A DNA stretch of 64,000 nucleotides from Aureobasidium sp. EXF-3400 (taxonomy: Eukaryota; Ascomycota; Dothideomycetes; Dothideales; Saccotheciaceae), in the NCBI GenBank assembly GCA_024195585.1, contig SWBL01000106.1, positions 82,344-146,343 on the forward strand. Direction: 5' to 3'. This document shows positions 1 to 12,201 of this stretch, in pieces; within the stretch, counting starts at the first letter, position 1, and every line of letters starts with the position of its first letter. A model generated the notes under the pieces. The model did not search any database. It saw only the letters and a program-made list of their open reading frames with translations, and was not told where the DNA came from. A program made the position numbers and the translations under genes.

Positions 1-938
1 TGTCATCACTTACGTAGAGACCGCCGTATACCACACCGCCGCTTACCAAGCTCGCGAAGCTGAGGACTGGCATACACCTTTCGAGCAAAGTGAAGACAAT
101 CTTGAAAGCTGTGAGTGCTCGGCCAGAAGAACTGCGAGGTATCCTTCGCGAGAAGAAGCGATCAACCGAATGTTCATGAATGAAGCCTTGCTCTTCCGAA
201 CTGTCAATCTCCTCATCGCCTCCCTCTGGCATCTCGAACTTGGGCAGAGCTGCCGAGTCTAAGCTGGGCGAGCGGGACCCAGAGCAGAGCGTTGCTGAAT
301 CATGACCCGAATCCCTTGACCACCTGTGGTCTTGATTCTGAAGACGATCGTATTGCGCAATGTTATCGGCCGTCATAGCATGTCTCTGCTTGATCTTCTC
401 GTACCGCGCCATGTACAGGTTCAGGAAGGTCAGGAGAAACCACACAGTGGCAATCCAAGACACAGCCCATCCCATCTTATGGTGTGCATTGCCTGGGTAG
501 AAGTCTGGTGTCTTTGCATTGTAGATGATGCTGGTGAACAGACCGAGTCCGTTGACAGCCAAGAATGCGAATTGAGCTGGGATGGTAAATCGCGAGCGAG
601 CGACGCTGAATACGACAGCTATATCCTAGTCAGCATCGGGGAGTCTCTCAGACACACGAAGCAAAGTCCTTACCAACAGGAAGAACCACTGCCCATGCGA
701 TTGTCATGAGAGTTATATGTGCATACATCCAGCCTGCAAAACCTGGGTATCGGAAATAGTTGTGTGGAACAGCCGGAACTGCTGTTGCTATCGCTGCACT
801 TGCTATGTTGGTGTGTGTGCTTCCGATGTCTATGGGCATTGCGGTGTGCTCATGCTCGTCGCCATGAGCAGCCACCAAAGGAAGAGCTGCGAGCAGAAGA
901 GCCACCGAGCCAGTCTGGAATGCGCGATCTAACACCAT
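1..938 (-). CDS. YTP1-like multispanning membrane protein (5' part, cut by the window edge)
   Basis: The N-terminal part of a fungal YTP1-family protein (DUF2427 plus Ytp1 C-terminal domain). The family is of unknown biochemical function and is thought to act in internal membranes. Exon 1 runs 938..674 and exon 2 from 618 past the window edge; the intron (673..619) has donor GTAAGG and ends TATAG. The start at 938 gives a signal-like hydrophobic N-terminus followed by a His/Glu-rich luminal stretch (HGDEHEH), then family-like text: YFRYPGF..., MYAHITLMTIAW, VLPVG. Exon 2 continues with membrane segments (QFAFLAVNGLG, WAVSWIATVWFLLTFLNLY), an acidic/serine linker and the start of a further segment. 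An in-frame codon at 1013 is not needed because it precedes the signal peptide. The family call is from remembered conserved text. The 3' two-thirds lies outside the window. Confidence 0.72.
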
Positions 939-1013
939 GAGGTTGGCCAGTCGTGACAGAAAGGTGGATGTATTTGTCGAATTGGGCGCGTGAATTGATG
1001 GATGCAAGCGCAA

Positions 1014-2310
1014 TAATAATGTGGAAAGCTGGTTACAGATACTTTGCGAACAGCCACAGCACTAAGACACGGTTCTCGGATGCTCAGACTGTAAGATGAA
1101 AGAAACCTGCCACGCAAGAAAATACCTATGAGACCGTCAAGAAGGTGCGAGTTCAGAAAATGTCAGGAAGGAATGATCGAGTTTATGATGGTGCAGTGAG
1201 CAACCAATCTGATTTAATAGCATCGACACCATGACTAGGTACGCATGCATCAAATCAGGGACACGTCAAGATCCCTTCCCATGCTGCCGGTTCCTCCGAG
1301 CCATACCGATGGATAATCATGGTGTGTAGGTATGCTCATGACCTTGATAGATGACTTTTTACTCGGTATGACGCTACATCTAAACAAACGTTTCTTTCGT
1401 TCCCATTGCCGGCCGATCCTACGGATCCGCCGTCTTCCGTGGTTGCGACTTTCTTCTATACATGTTGTTTGATGCCTAAGAAGATTGCGTTGTTGTCTCA
1501 GCTTCAAAGTTCAGAATCTTCAAGCTTGGACGCATCACTTCTGCCTCACCATCTGTGTGCATGATCTCTAAATTTTGTCTCCAATCTTGCTTGCGATATG
1601 TTTTCGACATGCTCCATAATCTTGCAAATCAATCGGTGAGTCAGCATTCCGGATCCGAGCAATCCGCTATACAGCTTGACGAAATCACATGGCGCCTTGG
1701 CGGGATCGTTCACGCGCTCCGACACATCGTCCATGTTCATCGTCGAATCGGATTGTCGACATCTCGATTTTCCGGTCTTGCTTCGCGCAAACATGCGTCT
1801 AACAGTTGAAAGTACACACATCTCGGCGATAAGGATGGAGCTGTCTCTTCCATGCCCGACGGACCGAATTGTGGTTGCTGACATATTGTTGTCAATCTCC
1901 TCATCGTGTGCTGGTATGACTGGCTGTTGTTGACCGCACAGTACATATTCATCAGGCGGCTGACAGGGTCCACTGCATCTCAGATATGGATGCCTATAAG
2001 CAACTTGCTCTCTGCTGCAGATCGATTTGTCTTCTTGGGAGTGCTGATAAAGCAGCATTGGCATGGTCAAAATTCTATGCATTGCTGTTGGCTGCCTGTC
2101 TGTCGCTCGCTCACATGATACTCTTGCATGCTCTACAATCGATTCCGAACCATCCGCTCATACCATCATGAGTCTTTCTTGGAAGCTTCCTTGATTGTTT
2201 CCATGGTTCGTTCCGTTTTCCGAGTCATGCCTTCGTTTTCATCCCTGAACCTTCCATATTCCCTTTTCCAGAAAAAATACGTCCATCTCCTTTACAAAAG
2301 CTTCTGCCCA
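1014..2310. other. intergenic, no supported gene
   Basis: This stretch lies between the divergent 5' end of the YTP1-like gene and the 3' end of the GH28 gene. A 178-codon frame on the minus strand (1546-2082) shows no recognisable domain and overlaps other open frames. I see no tRNA, repeat or mobile element. Confidence 0.5.
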
Positions 2311-4196
2311 TCATCTTCTGAAGGCGTTGTCCTCTCCGTCCGGAGGCCCTGTACACAGGAAGCCTACCGTTTCCTTGACGCTATCGCACTGATATTGTGT
2401 TGGCGTCGTGTGATTCGAGCTGTTCTCCAGCACGATGTTCGACATATGGACGTCCCGGCAAGGTGCGGCCGCGCTACATTGCAACGTCGTTACAATACCT
2501 CCACGGACGGTGCCTGTGAAGTTGCTCAGGTAAACATCGCGGATGTTGAACTTTGATGTGTCACAATCGCCTGCCGTCGTCAGTTCGTGCTTTACCAAAG
2601 GTTCTATACATGACTTACCCTTGTTGCCTTCGAAATTTGTGCATTGGGTGACTTTACGAAATCAGCTCTGAATACTTATCGGGACAAGGAGATGATGCTT
2701 ACTTGTGAATGCCTTCTGGACATTGATCAATTTGAAGTCCTCAAAGACGAGACTTTGCGCGTAGCCATAGCCGCCACCGCCTCCGTTTGGTCTAGAGTTC
2801 GTCAGAAAAATTTCACGAGCTTCAACATTGGTATGACTTACGGCAATCCCTTGTTCACTCCGGTCCATCTGTGTTGTCGTCAGCAGGGTCGAACTCATAT
2901 GGGCATGATTTACTTACGTTTTGATGTAGGCTCCGTTCTTTGTATTATGAGCTGTGATGTTTCGACAAGTCACATTCTCAATCGTCTCGAACTGGCCGTT
3001 CATCTGACCGATGCTTCCAAGCGCAATTCCAGATCCTCTGTAGAAATCGCTATCTTCGATGAGGATGTTTGTCGAGTTTGCCTTGGGAGAAATGGCATCA
3101 TCGCCATTGTCTACGGTCCACCTGCGGAAGGTGATGTTGTTGGCATAGATTGTGTCACAACCATCGGTGTTCTTCAAAATGCTAGGTTAGTGGCACATTC
3201 GTTCAAGGTGAGAGACTAGAACTTACGACTGTTGGTGCCTGGATGTTATGTTAGTAAGGAATAATTTTAGAGTTGGTGAGTATAACTTACGCCAGTCTTG
3301 GATGTGTTGTTGACATATATATCCTGCAGCAGAATATCCGAGGAGTGGATCACGGTCATGGTCCACATTTGACTCTGAAGAAAGTTCAAGCCTTCGAATG
3401 TCGAATTCGTAGTGTCGGTGATGGTCAATTGATGCGGCCGCCTGGGATAGTTCGACCTTCCATTGATAAAACGATACCACACATCGCCATTGCCATTGAA
3501 GGTACCAGTGCCATATCCTTGGAATGTGATACCATCTCCGCCAAATCTCCAAGCAGTACTCTGGTTTTGATAACCAACGGGCAGCGAATTATTCAACCAA
3601 TAGTTCAAATCCGAGTTGTCCCAGGAGAGTGTTCCATGCAACTCAATATCAACGTCCTTCAGTTCAGTGGTTTCCAGTACGCTTCCAATGGTATAAGTGG
3701 TGTTCTGAAACACGATGCGGTTGCGTTGTCCAGCTTTAGCTCGGCCACAACTCTTGAAAGCCTTCCGGATAACTGTTGCTGAATCCTTTCCATTGGCTGC
3801 TGGTGTGATAGTGCAAGTGATACCAGACTGAGTAGATGTCGGTGATCCATAGCCAGACGACGATGATGGATAAACAGATGTCGACGATCCATGAGTAGAC
3901 GATGACTTTGTGTGACTAGCCGTCGACTTTGCATGCACTCCCAAGATAGAGGCCAAAAGAATAAGTATCAACAACATGATAGCAAACCCAATAACATATA
4001 GCCAAAAGATGATCTTCCCACGTCGTGCTTTTGGAAAACACCACCGCTGCAAAGAAACCGTTGCTACGGGTAACTGCAGCGTTGTGGACTCGTCGACCTT
4101 TTGAATTTCCTCAATCACCACCACCGAAGGCGACTTCTTTGCCTCGTCACCATCATCGCCAAGCTTGATCACATTCCCCATCGCTTCAGCAGCCAT
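2311..4196 (-). CDS. Membrane-anchored GH28 (pectinase-fold) glycoside hydrolase, seven exons
   Basis: Family 28 glycoside hydrolases cut galacturonan or rhamnogalacturonan. Reconstructed exons: 4196..3291, 3238..3227 (12 nt), 3171..2918, 2868..2842, 2791..2703, 2651..2619, 2570..2311, giving 526 aa. Residues 1-60 are a polar cytosolic-type tail, about 61-87 a single strong hydrophobic segment without a cleavage site, and about 90-125 a Ser/Thr linker. The parallel beta-helix domain follows. This suggests a type II membrane protein, whereas most GH28 enzymes are freely secreted. Three catalytic-type Asp positions are visible (NTDGCD, NGDDAIS). The usual G-H-G His is Ser (GSGIALGS) and the RIK-type motif reads YIK. 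Conserved WTGV, PPNGGGGG and QCTNFEG support the splice sites. It is a paralogue of the gene at 36991-38368. Substrate and activity are not established. Confidence 0.85.
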
Positions 4197-5517
4197 GTGC
4201 GGAACTCAAAAGTCCACACGATCCTCGTATTCTGAACCTCCTTGAATGCCCCGCGTCGCGCCAAAAAAGAATGCAGGCGGTGGCAGGAAGGATCGTTCAG
4301 CAAAGTATGCACATGCCGGCTGCAGTGTAGAAAGAAAGATGCGGCGGGTTGCTACCGAGGAAAAGGTGCATGCATCTGTTCATCTCACCATCAAAAGAGG
4401 AAATCGCGTGCCCTGCGGGGTAACTTATGGTTGTGGTTTAACCCCCTTTGTGGAAAGGGATCCGCGGATCAGCAGTTGTCTCTTTTGGCTGTAGAGTTAT
4501 GCTTAATCCGTTCTATGGAGGGGCTGGCTCAAAGCCTGCTCTAGAACGCGACCACAGCTGTGCCCGAGGCATCTCCTATCCTCTAGCATCCACACGTGTT
4601 TTTGTGTTTCAGAGATTCCGTGATTCTCGAGTTGGAAAGCGACCGAGTAACTTTGAGGCTTCAGCACGTGTTTTACTCGGTGAGATAAGAAGTGATGTGG
4701 AAAGCGGTATGCAAGCCACGCTCCAGGCATCGATTTTCTGGTTGGCCCTTCAGGCGGATAGAACTCGGGATGCGCTCTTAGCTGGATGGACTGTGCCCCT
4801 CTTTCTTCTGTTGTTCCTTCTCCCGTACGGACGGAAAGAAATGGTCATGCGCCTTTGATGGTACGGCATTCCTCTTGGCCTTCAACCACGTCGTCTCTAG
4901 ATATGCAGTAGCGCCTCGATTACAGAGTTTACAGACAACGACAGCTGCAAGCCATATGCTTATGGATGATACTGTTGCATCTGCTCATCGCACTTGCTTA
5001 TGGTTTGCGCAAGCGAAGCAAAGACGATCAACGCCCCGCATACACCAAGCGGTATGATCGTTCTGCGACTCGAGCAGGTGATAAGCGTATGCATATGCAA
5101 CATCGTTCAGAAACGTCACAAGACTTGTGTCTCCAAGGGCAATTTCTTACTGCCGAGTAAAGTCTCTATGTCGTGGGAAGTATTCCTTCTTCATTACATG
5201 ATGTTCATCGGGTAGGCACACTGCCACGTTTTGTGGTTACACTGGACTCTTGGAGCTTATGAGTTATAGTTGTACCAGGGCTTTGGCAAATTCATGATTC
5301 AGTTCGGCTATGCAACTTTCCGACGGTCTGGCACGTGTACACGACCAAGACTGCGAGGACATGCCCAAATATCACTTATCATTTAAGAGAAACGTGTCTT
5401 GAGCTTTTGAGATCAAATTAAAATATTGCAATCGTTCGTGTGAGTGTCTCTACAATCCACCGGGTATCTAGTCTAATATACAGTAAACAAGCTGCGACAA
5501 ATCTATGTGCATGTCTT
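4197..5517. other. intergenic, no supported gene
   Basis: Upstream of the GH28 gene and downstream of the MFS gene. Open frames here (for example 4448-4858 plus) have no family resemblance and overlap each other in several frames. I see no RNA gene or repeat. Confidence 0.5.
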
Positions 5518-7384
5518 TTACACAGGCAGGTTATCAGCGTAACTGAGACGTCTGACTCCCTCCTTCTTGCGGTCCTCTGCAAGAGTCTTTGCGAACTTCG
5601 ATCTGTCACGGATGACAGGTCCCTTCCAGTAAAAGACGTAGATCGGAAGGACGACAAGGACGGACGCACCAGCGAGAATTGTACTGGCGTATTCTACACT
5701 GTGTCCGCCGATGTTGGTGTAAAGAGGAGTGGCGTACATAGCAGAGACACCAGCGAGGAAGTCGCGAGCAAAGGCGTTACCACCACATGCCGAGGCAGAG
5801 TAAACACCATACGCAGCAATCATGTAATCGACCGATGAGAAGTAGATTGCATAGTTGGCGATACCGACCAGAGTGGAGAAGATCATAGGTGCGATCCAAT
5901 GGACGTTATATGCAGGGCCTAAGGAGCACCAAGCAAATCCAATCAGACCAATAGGTTCCAAGGGAGCAAGCCAAAGCAGCACCTTGAGGCGACGCTCTGG
6001 CAAGAAGCAGTCGGGACCCTTTCTTCTGCGGATTTGGTTGTCGCGCATGAAGCATGGAAGGTACATGACATACGCAAGGAAGTATGCGAGGTTGATGGGG
6101 ATAAAGGCCCAAGCCTGAGCGAGAATGCCGAAACCCCATTTGCCGTAGACCTCAGGGAAGGACTCCAAGAAGGTGAAAATGAGTGCGTCGGAGAAACCAG
6201 AGAGCAGAGACAAGCAGAGAACGATTGGCTCACGAAGGAACATCTCGAATGGACGAATCCAGACTTTACCGGCTTCCTTGAGCGAGATACGCGGTGACTT
6301 AAGCTCGTTGGGTCCGTAGATGTTGGGATCCTCACCACTCTTGCGACGACGCTTGGCTTCTCTGTCGAGGAGGATAGTCGAACGACTCTCGGGCATGAAG
6401 AAATGGATGATTTGAACGACACCTCCAAAGATCAGCATGATCCAGAAGAACCACTGCCACTCGAGGAAGCGTTGGATAGGTCCACCAATGACACCTCCGA
6501 TACTGGTGCCGATACAGGAAGACAGGACAATAAAGGCCAAGGGGTATTGTTGATCCTCGGGTGAGTACAGGTCGGCAATCAGACCAAGAGTCACACTACC
6601 GCCAGCAGTAGAGAGACCACCCTATAATCAAGTTAGCATGAGTAAGGTATGGTTTCGAAAACCGTCTCCGTGTGCAAATTGTAACCACCACGATTGTCTC
6701 ACAGTGATGGAGAGCGATGTATAGAATACAGAAATGTACGAGTCTCTGGACTAGACTTTTAATCAAGGAGAGCTGATATCATGTCGCTTCTCCTTGAGTA
6801 TTGTCCAGTCCTTGCGACCATCGTGTATTCCTATAGAGGCAGGTGGCACACTTTACCACACGAAGAGGAGGTAGACTTACCAAAGCACGGCAAACAAGAA
6901 TGGTTCCCCAGTTGGGAGCCAAGGCACAAGGAATTTGCCAGATGTTGATCAGGAACATTGAGAGCTGGAGGATGGGCCAACGACCGAACTCCTCAGACCA
7001 AGGTGCCCACAACTCGCAACCGAAAGAGTACAGAATCAGATAGATCATCTGACCGGTTCTTGCTTCTTGTGCACCGATACCGAAAGCCTCTGTCAAAGGC
7101 GTAACAGCACTGGGGAAGACTGAAGTGTTGTAGTTCATCGATATCTGAATGGCTGCAACAGCAGACAGATACATCCACTTCTTCCATGTTGGCCAAGCAT
7201 ATGCCAAAATCTCGGGAACATCGGTCTCTTTCAATTCTCTTCGTCCTTGAGCGTCGACATGCTTCTTCTCGTTCTGCTCGCCAACAGGACTGGGTGTTCG
7301 TGTTGTCTCATCGTCCTTTTCTGAATTGTTCCCACTGAGGTCGTGACTCGGATTATGCTTTTGTTCTGGCCGTACGTCCGTCAT
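5518..7384 (-). CDS. MFS transporter, drug:H+ antiporter-1 type
   Basis: A 535-aa major facilitator in two exons (7384..6881 and 6621..5518), with a 259-nt intron (GTAAGT..TATAG). The first about 65 residues are a charged cytosolic tail. The membrane part then starts with a segment typical of fungal DHA1 polyamine/multidrug transporters (TWKKW, NTSVFPSAV, Y...FG-type text). The splice restores the CRAL-GGLSTAGGSVTLGLIADLY region, matching the motif between helices 4 and 5 of the family. A central charged loop (residues about 280-320) is followed by the second six-helix half. The likely role is proton-coupled export at the plasma membrane. Substrates cannot be read from sequence, and no biosynthetic gene sits beside it. 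The intron is longer than most here, but I see no inserted repeat in it. Confidence 0.88.
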
Positions 7385-8722
7385 GGTTGGAGGGTGAGTT
7401 GTACAGAGGAACGGCGTCCATGGTTGGTCGCTATGTTTATGTATGAGTTCTCAATAGTGGACAAGCGAGCCCCGGGTTCCACAGCCATGACGTGCGGTGA
7501 AAAAAATTGTTGGAGAAAAGATCCACTCTGTAGGTTGAGATGTCAACCATGAGGAGAAGGCCGCTCGGAAGCGTCGATGTCTGTGATTGAGATCCTCTGC
7601 AGGTGGCTGTGATGTCATTTTGTACATGGTCTTCGGGGACAGGGCTGGGCGATGGTATCAAACTCTGAAAAGACTCTTCAAACAGGCTTAGCTTTTACTA
7701 TTCTGAGTAAGGTAACGAGAAGTACGGCCGTGAAGATCACTTTTCCGGATAGTACCCTACATTGATGTTAGGCAAAAATGGTCAACCGTCGCTACGAAGA
7801 GAGCATTTCCGGTGCAACGATCGAGGCATCGATTTTGAGATCGAAAGAAGAAGGTTTATATCCGGGGTTCAAGTCCGAAGGCTTCACCTCATATTTCTTT
7901 GTACGCGACCATAGAGAGACTGTTTTGCGGTGTTTTCTAGAACTCGTCCATGCGACTTGTAACGCGTCTTACCTCTGATAATTGTTCTCGTGGATTCAAT
8001 GGTGAGACCAACATCCCCAGATGTCGCTCCAAAATCCAAAACCACTGACGTTTACACCGAGCTGATGCCGACCACAGACCCACACACATCCTTTGAAGAG
8101 AATTATGGGCCTTGATACGTGCATCCTCCTAATTCCTCAGCGAACCCCAACTCTGGATCTCCGGAAGTCCACAGAGCCATGCGATTTTCTGCTGGACGAG
8201 GGGAATGACAGCACCACAGTGTCCTTTTGTGCGGAGCTCCAGGGCAAGCTCCAGTTGCTGCTTCAAGAACCCCAGGGTTGAACATAGGCCCCAACATATT
8301 ACAGCGTTTGATGGATCAAGAAAAATGGAGCAAGCTGGAGACATCGCTATACATGACATTCAGCCAGATTGCGACTGCGCGACGACATAAGCCCCAATAT
8401 GTCGCGTAAAGCACGACCGATGATCGCAAAGTGAAGAGCAGCACTGCAATGATAGTGCGACGTCTTGTACTCTCTGTAGGCTACACGATGGCATCGAATC
8501 AGTGCCGGAATCCTTTGGTCGCCTTTTATCAGGTACGACACGAGATCGTCGCAAGCAGCATGAGACGGGTGACGAACTTGGTCAATCTATTCGGAAGCTC
8601 GGAAGTTGGCAGTCATTATTACTTCTAACTGTCGACCTCAAGTACTGTACAACGTTCCCGCGTAGCTGAAAGTGCTCTCCGTACACATCCGGCCATACGC
8701 GCTCTACCCGCCACTTCGTTCC
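7385..8722. other. intergenic, no supported gene
   Basis: Holds the MFS promoter (5' side) and the 3' flank of the SRPBCC gene. Short overlapping frames around 8090-8630 on both strands have no recognisable domain and no consistent splice signals. I see no repeat or RNA gene. Confidence 0.5.
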
Positions 8723-9262
8723 TCAATCTTGCTTTCCTTCCCTCGCAGCCTTGACAAGCCCATCCAGCCAATCCTGGTGTCCATTTAGCATAGGATTGGG
8801 CTTTTTGGTGGACAGGTCAGCAGCTGGCTTGCCAATCTGCGACTCCTGTGTCAAAATCCTAACACGATCCTGGTCAAGGTCCTCAATCACCCAAGCATGA
8901 TACACATCGACCGACTTGTCTTCGTCGCCATCTCCATCAGATATCGCTCGCCAAGCAAGACGACCAACCTCCGTCTTGGAAGGTGTAACTGATTCATAGA
9001 CCTCAGAAGGCAGAGGTGGGAAGCCAAAAGTTGAAAAGCTGAATTTGTCGCCTTTCTCCAAGAATGGTCCAGATTCTGGAGGAGTGATTTTCGAGCAGTT
9101 CCAGTAGTAGGACTCCCATTTGGTGATGTCGGCGAGGTATTTCCAGATATCCGCTGAAGAGAGGCCCTTGACAATGGTTTCGTTGCTTACGAAGTTGTCG
9201 GTGGTACCGGGAAGAAACTTCGCCGGCCAGATGATTGTAGGAGAGGTAGGTGCAGATGTCAT
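8723..9262 (-). CDS. SRPBCC (START/polyketide-cyclase-like) domain protein
   Basis: A single-exon 179-aa protein. It begins near a segment in which induced side-chain-like elements precede a helix-grip fold pattern: IVKGLSSADIWKYLADITKWESYYWNCSKI, then GPFLEKGDKFSF, VYESVTPSKTEVGRLAWRA, VYHAWVIEDLDQDRVRILTQESQIG, and a C-terminal amphipathic helix (HQDWLDGLVKAARE). This layout matches fungal members of the SRPBCC superfamily, which bind hydrophobic ligands in a deep cavity. No signal peptide or membrane segment is seen, so it is probably cytosolic. The ATG at 9262 is the first in frame. It is divergent from the kelch gene (587 bp between starts). Ligand and function are unknown. Confidence 0.75.
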   Translation of the reverse strand: MTSAPTSPTIIWPAKFLPGTTDNFVSNETIVKGLSSADIWKYLADITKWESYYWNCSKITPPESGPFLEKGDKFSFSTFGFPPLPSEVYESVTPSKTEVGRLAWRAISDGDGDEDKSVDVYHAWVIEDLDQDRVRILTQESQIGKPAADLSTKKPNPMLNGHQDWLDGLVKAAREGKQD

Positions 9263-9849
9263 GATGACTTTGTTGTTGGTATCGCGACAGAGGTGTAGAC
9301 GTTGATGTTGTTGTTGATTAAATGGTGAGCGAGAAAGTTGATGACGCTATGAGGGGAAACTCACAACTGCGGCAAACCGCGGCACACGTCGTCAAGACTT
9401 CAAGGCCACTTGACTCGATATTAGACGGAAACACATACACGAGGTACTACAACTCAAGAGACGAGGCAATACATGATATCGTGGTCAAGAGAAGCTTCCC
9501 AAGGCTGTCGTGCTTCTAAACATCAGATGGGTTCTTGCTGATACTGTCACCCTGTCAGTGGAAACTCGTCAACATTTCTTCCCAGTGCGTTGCTCACGGG
9601 GCTCCGTAGAGCAGTCAAGCGGCTGAAAGACGTATGTGCAGTATTCTGACTTTGTGATAGAATCGGGTACATGTGGTTGTCGTTGCATTTACTCGTTCCT
9701 GATCGTAAGCCGTCTTGTCCATCAAGGTGACCAAGCAAGCCACGATGTCAGGGCAGACTGGGCAGTGACATTCATGACACACCATCTCAAGAACAAAACA
9801 GCGTCTCACCCTCAACACATCAGCAATTGTTCTAATACCGATCGCACAG
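9263..9849. other. divergent intergenic region
   Basis: Shared upstream region of the SRPBCC gene and the kelch gene. No recognised element beyond probable promoters. Confidence 0.5.
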
Positions 9850-10881
9850 ATGGCGACTATCAAAGGCACCTGGACTCAGGTCTATAAAGATCAATCACTC
9901 CAACGCTCATCTCAAACGCTCTCCACAATCGGCAATCTCGCGTTGATTTTTGGCGGCGAGCTTCATCCTCGCGAACCCCGCGACAACGACGTGCACATCC
10001 TCGACCTAGCCCCGACTCCCAATGACAACAGTGAACGAAATGCTTCACTGCGAAGCCATGTCAAAGCTAGTGGCTCGCCATTAGCTCGCGTGGGTACGGC
10101 CAGCACAGCCGTCGACGGCAGAATCTACTACTTCTCCGGGCGCGGCGGTGTAGACATGGCGCCGATCGACGAACAAGGTCAGCTCTGGCAATTCGATGCT
10201 GATGGCACGGGTTGGCGTGCAGTCTCTCCTAACGACGACTCGCAACCCAAGCCAGAGCCCAGAAGTTATCATTGCATGACCTCTGATGGAAAGAACACGA
10301 TATATCTGCACGCAGGATGCCCCACTTCTGGCCGCTTGTCTGATCTCTGGGCTTTCGATGTCAAAGAGAGCAAGTGGAGGCAATTAGCTTCTGCACCTGG
10401 CGCGCCCAGAGGAGGCACTTCAATCACATTCTCAGATGGAAAATTGTACCGCATGGGTGGTTTCGATGGCAAACATGAGTTAGGTGGTGAGATTGATATT
10501 TACGACATTTCATCCGGCACATGGGACACTCATAAATTCACGCCCGATGGCAAGGAAGGTCCTGGTTGCAGAAGTGTGGGAAGTCTCCTTGCTATCGATG
10601 TCCACGGCAAACCATCTCTGATCACTGCGTTCGGAGAGAGTGATCCTAGCGCTCTTGGCCATGCTGGTGCTGGAAACATGTTGCCTGACGCCTGGATCTG
10701 GGACATTGAGACCAAGAAATGGAGCAAAATTGTTGGAGGTGAGGGTCAAGAGGAGCCTCAGGCTCGAGGATGGTATGCTGCTGATGCTGTTGTCGTCAAG
10801 GGCAAAGAAGGCATCATCGTACAAGGAGGTTTGGCAGAGGATAATCAGCGCTTAGATGATGCTTGGGTACTGAGCTTTTGA
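9850..10881 (+). CDS. Kelch-repeat beta-propeller protein
   Basis: A single-exon 343-aa protein made almost entirely of about six kelch blades. Each has the paired-Gly and spaced Trp/Tyr pattern: LALIFGGELHP..DVHILDL; GRIYYFSGRGG..GQLWQFD; NTIYLHAGCP..LSDLWAFD; GKLYRMGGFDG..GEIDIYD; PSLITAFGE..DAWIWD; GIIVQGG..DDAWVLSF. It has no signal peptide, membrane segment, BTB or enzymatic copper-radical motif, so it is not a true galactose oxidase. Stand-alone fungal kelch proteins of this length resemble nitrile-specifier-type propellers and act as scaffolds or small-molecule enzymes; the sequence does not decide which. The start ATG immediately precedes the first blade, so the ORF is complete. Confidence 0.85.
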   Translation: MATIKGTWTQVYKDQSLQRSSQTLSTIGNLALIFGGELHPREPRDNDVHILDLAPTPNDNSERNASLRSHVKASGSPLARVGTASTAVDGRIYYFSGRGGVDMAPIDEQGQLWQFDADGTGWRAVSPNDDSQPKPEPRSYHCMTSDGKNTIYLHAGCPTSGRLSDLWAFDVKESKWRQLASAPGAPRGGTSITFSDGKLYRMGGFDGKHELGGEIDIYDISSGTWDTHKFTPDGKEGPGCRSVGSLLAIDVHGKPSLITAFGESDPSALGHAGAGNMLPDAWIWDIETKKWSKIVGGEGQEEPQARGWYAADAVVVKGKEGIIVQGGLAEDNQRLDDAWVLSF

Positions 10882-12201
10882 TACTTATGCAAGTCATCGC
10901 AAGACATCTAAGCCCATCACCTGGTACTCCAGAACCCTGGTCTCTCCTGACATCGGGATTTTGTACTTCTTAGCTTTGTTGGCAAGACGAGTCCTAATAA
11001 GATCCAGATGAGGATAATGGTGAGTTAGTTACATCAAATTACACGATGCTGCTTGGATCTTCGAGTAGGTAGCTGCAGTGTAAAGGAGATCTTGCTTTGG
11101 ATTTGAGCTCAGATGTTGTGTAACCTTGTCAGGGCCCAGATCGGTGTGAGCGACCGCCAAACCAGCTGTTCAATGTGATGCCACAAGGACTACCAAAACC
11201 TGTCCGAGGCTGAGGTCGCACAGGGATTGCACAGAATGCTTCGCTGTCTTGAGCGCGGAGACTTTAATCCTGATTCTAGATGATTGGATGTAGTTGTCTT
11301 GTTGGATGCTTAGTCTAGAGGACTTAGCTATTTGTGTTGACCAGCCTAGGTGACAAGCAAACCGACCAAGCTTCTGTGAGCAACACACATCTCACGACAA
11401 GCAAGGCTTAGCTTAGCTACATGTCTACAGTCACAGTCGCAACAGATAAGCCGGACAAGACATCAAAGAACGTTGTCAGTGTATCGACCGCGCGACTTTC
11501 TCCAGAATAGAAAAGTACGATAAGCTGATTTGTTTGTATCCAAAGTTCTGACTTTCCACCGGACGAAAGGAAGGAGACATTCCAGAAGAGTCACAGGGAC
11601 AAGTTTGACGGGGCTGATGACCAGACCCTGAAAAGCAAAAGCCTCGGCCGCGTGCATGCCGCATGCAGCGCGCATGACATGACGTGCGCCGCGATCCTGC
11701 CTATCTTTTATTTTTATGAGTATCTCAGGAGCTTTAAGCTCTGAGAGGCTGTTGTGATACACGTACCTCGAGGCCAGCACAGTCATGGCGATGTCAGGGC
11801 AGCGTATCATTTTAATCGCGCGGGAAAAACGAACGAATGCAAAACACAGGAGTAAAAGGCAGCCTTTAAAGAGGGATGTATTGCCCAGAAGCCTCTCCTT
11901 GATTGCTATCGTCTTTCTGTTGCTCTGCATTCTTTGCACTTCAAAGGGCAATAAACCCGTTTTCGAAAGAGTGTATTGCTGTGATTCATCTTCACATGCT
12001 CGTCCCCAGATCTTGAACTGCCTACCTTGCCCTCTCCACAATCTCCCACATCATCTTGGTCTCCCCACAACCTTGCTCGTAATCGCCAGTATAATTGTTC
12101 CGAAGCTATCCTGATACTGCCTCGGTTATAACACCTGCTCATATCCCTCCAAAACAACCCCTACTGTCTACCATCAACTCATCTTAGTACCTGAACACAC
12201 C
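10882..12201. other. intergenic, no supported gene
   Basis: Between the kelch gene and the small F-box gene, both on the plus strand. A 192-codon minus-strand frame (11463-12041) is judged spurious. Short GC-rich palindromic text occurs near 11645-11700, but there is no convincing repeat unit. Confidence 0.45.

Noticed and set aside
1546..2082. 178-codon minus-strand open frame
   Set aside because: No recognised domain and overlapping alternative frames; the C-terminal part looks slightly protein-like but has no start or splice support.
11463..12041. 192-codon minus-strand open frame
   Set aside because: Composition resembles random translation; no domain, and it overlaps plus-strand frames.
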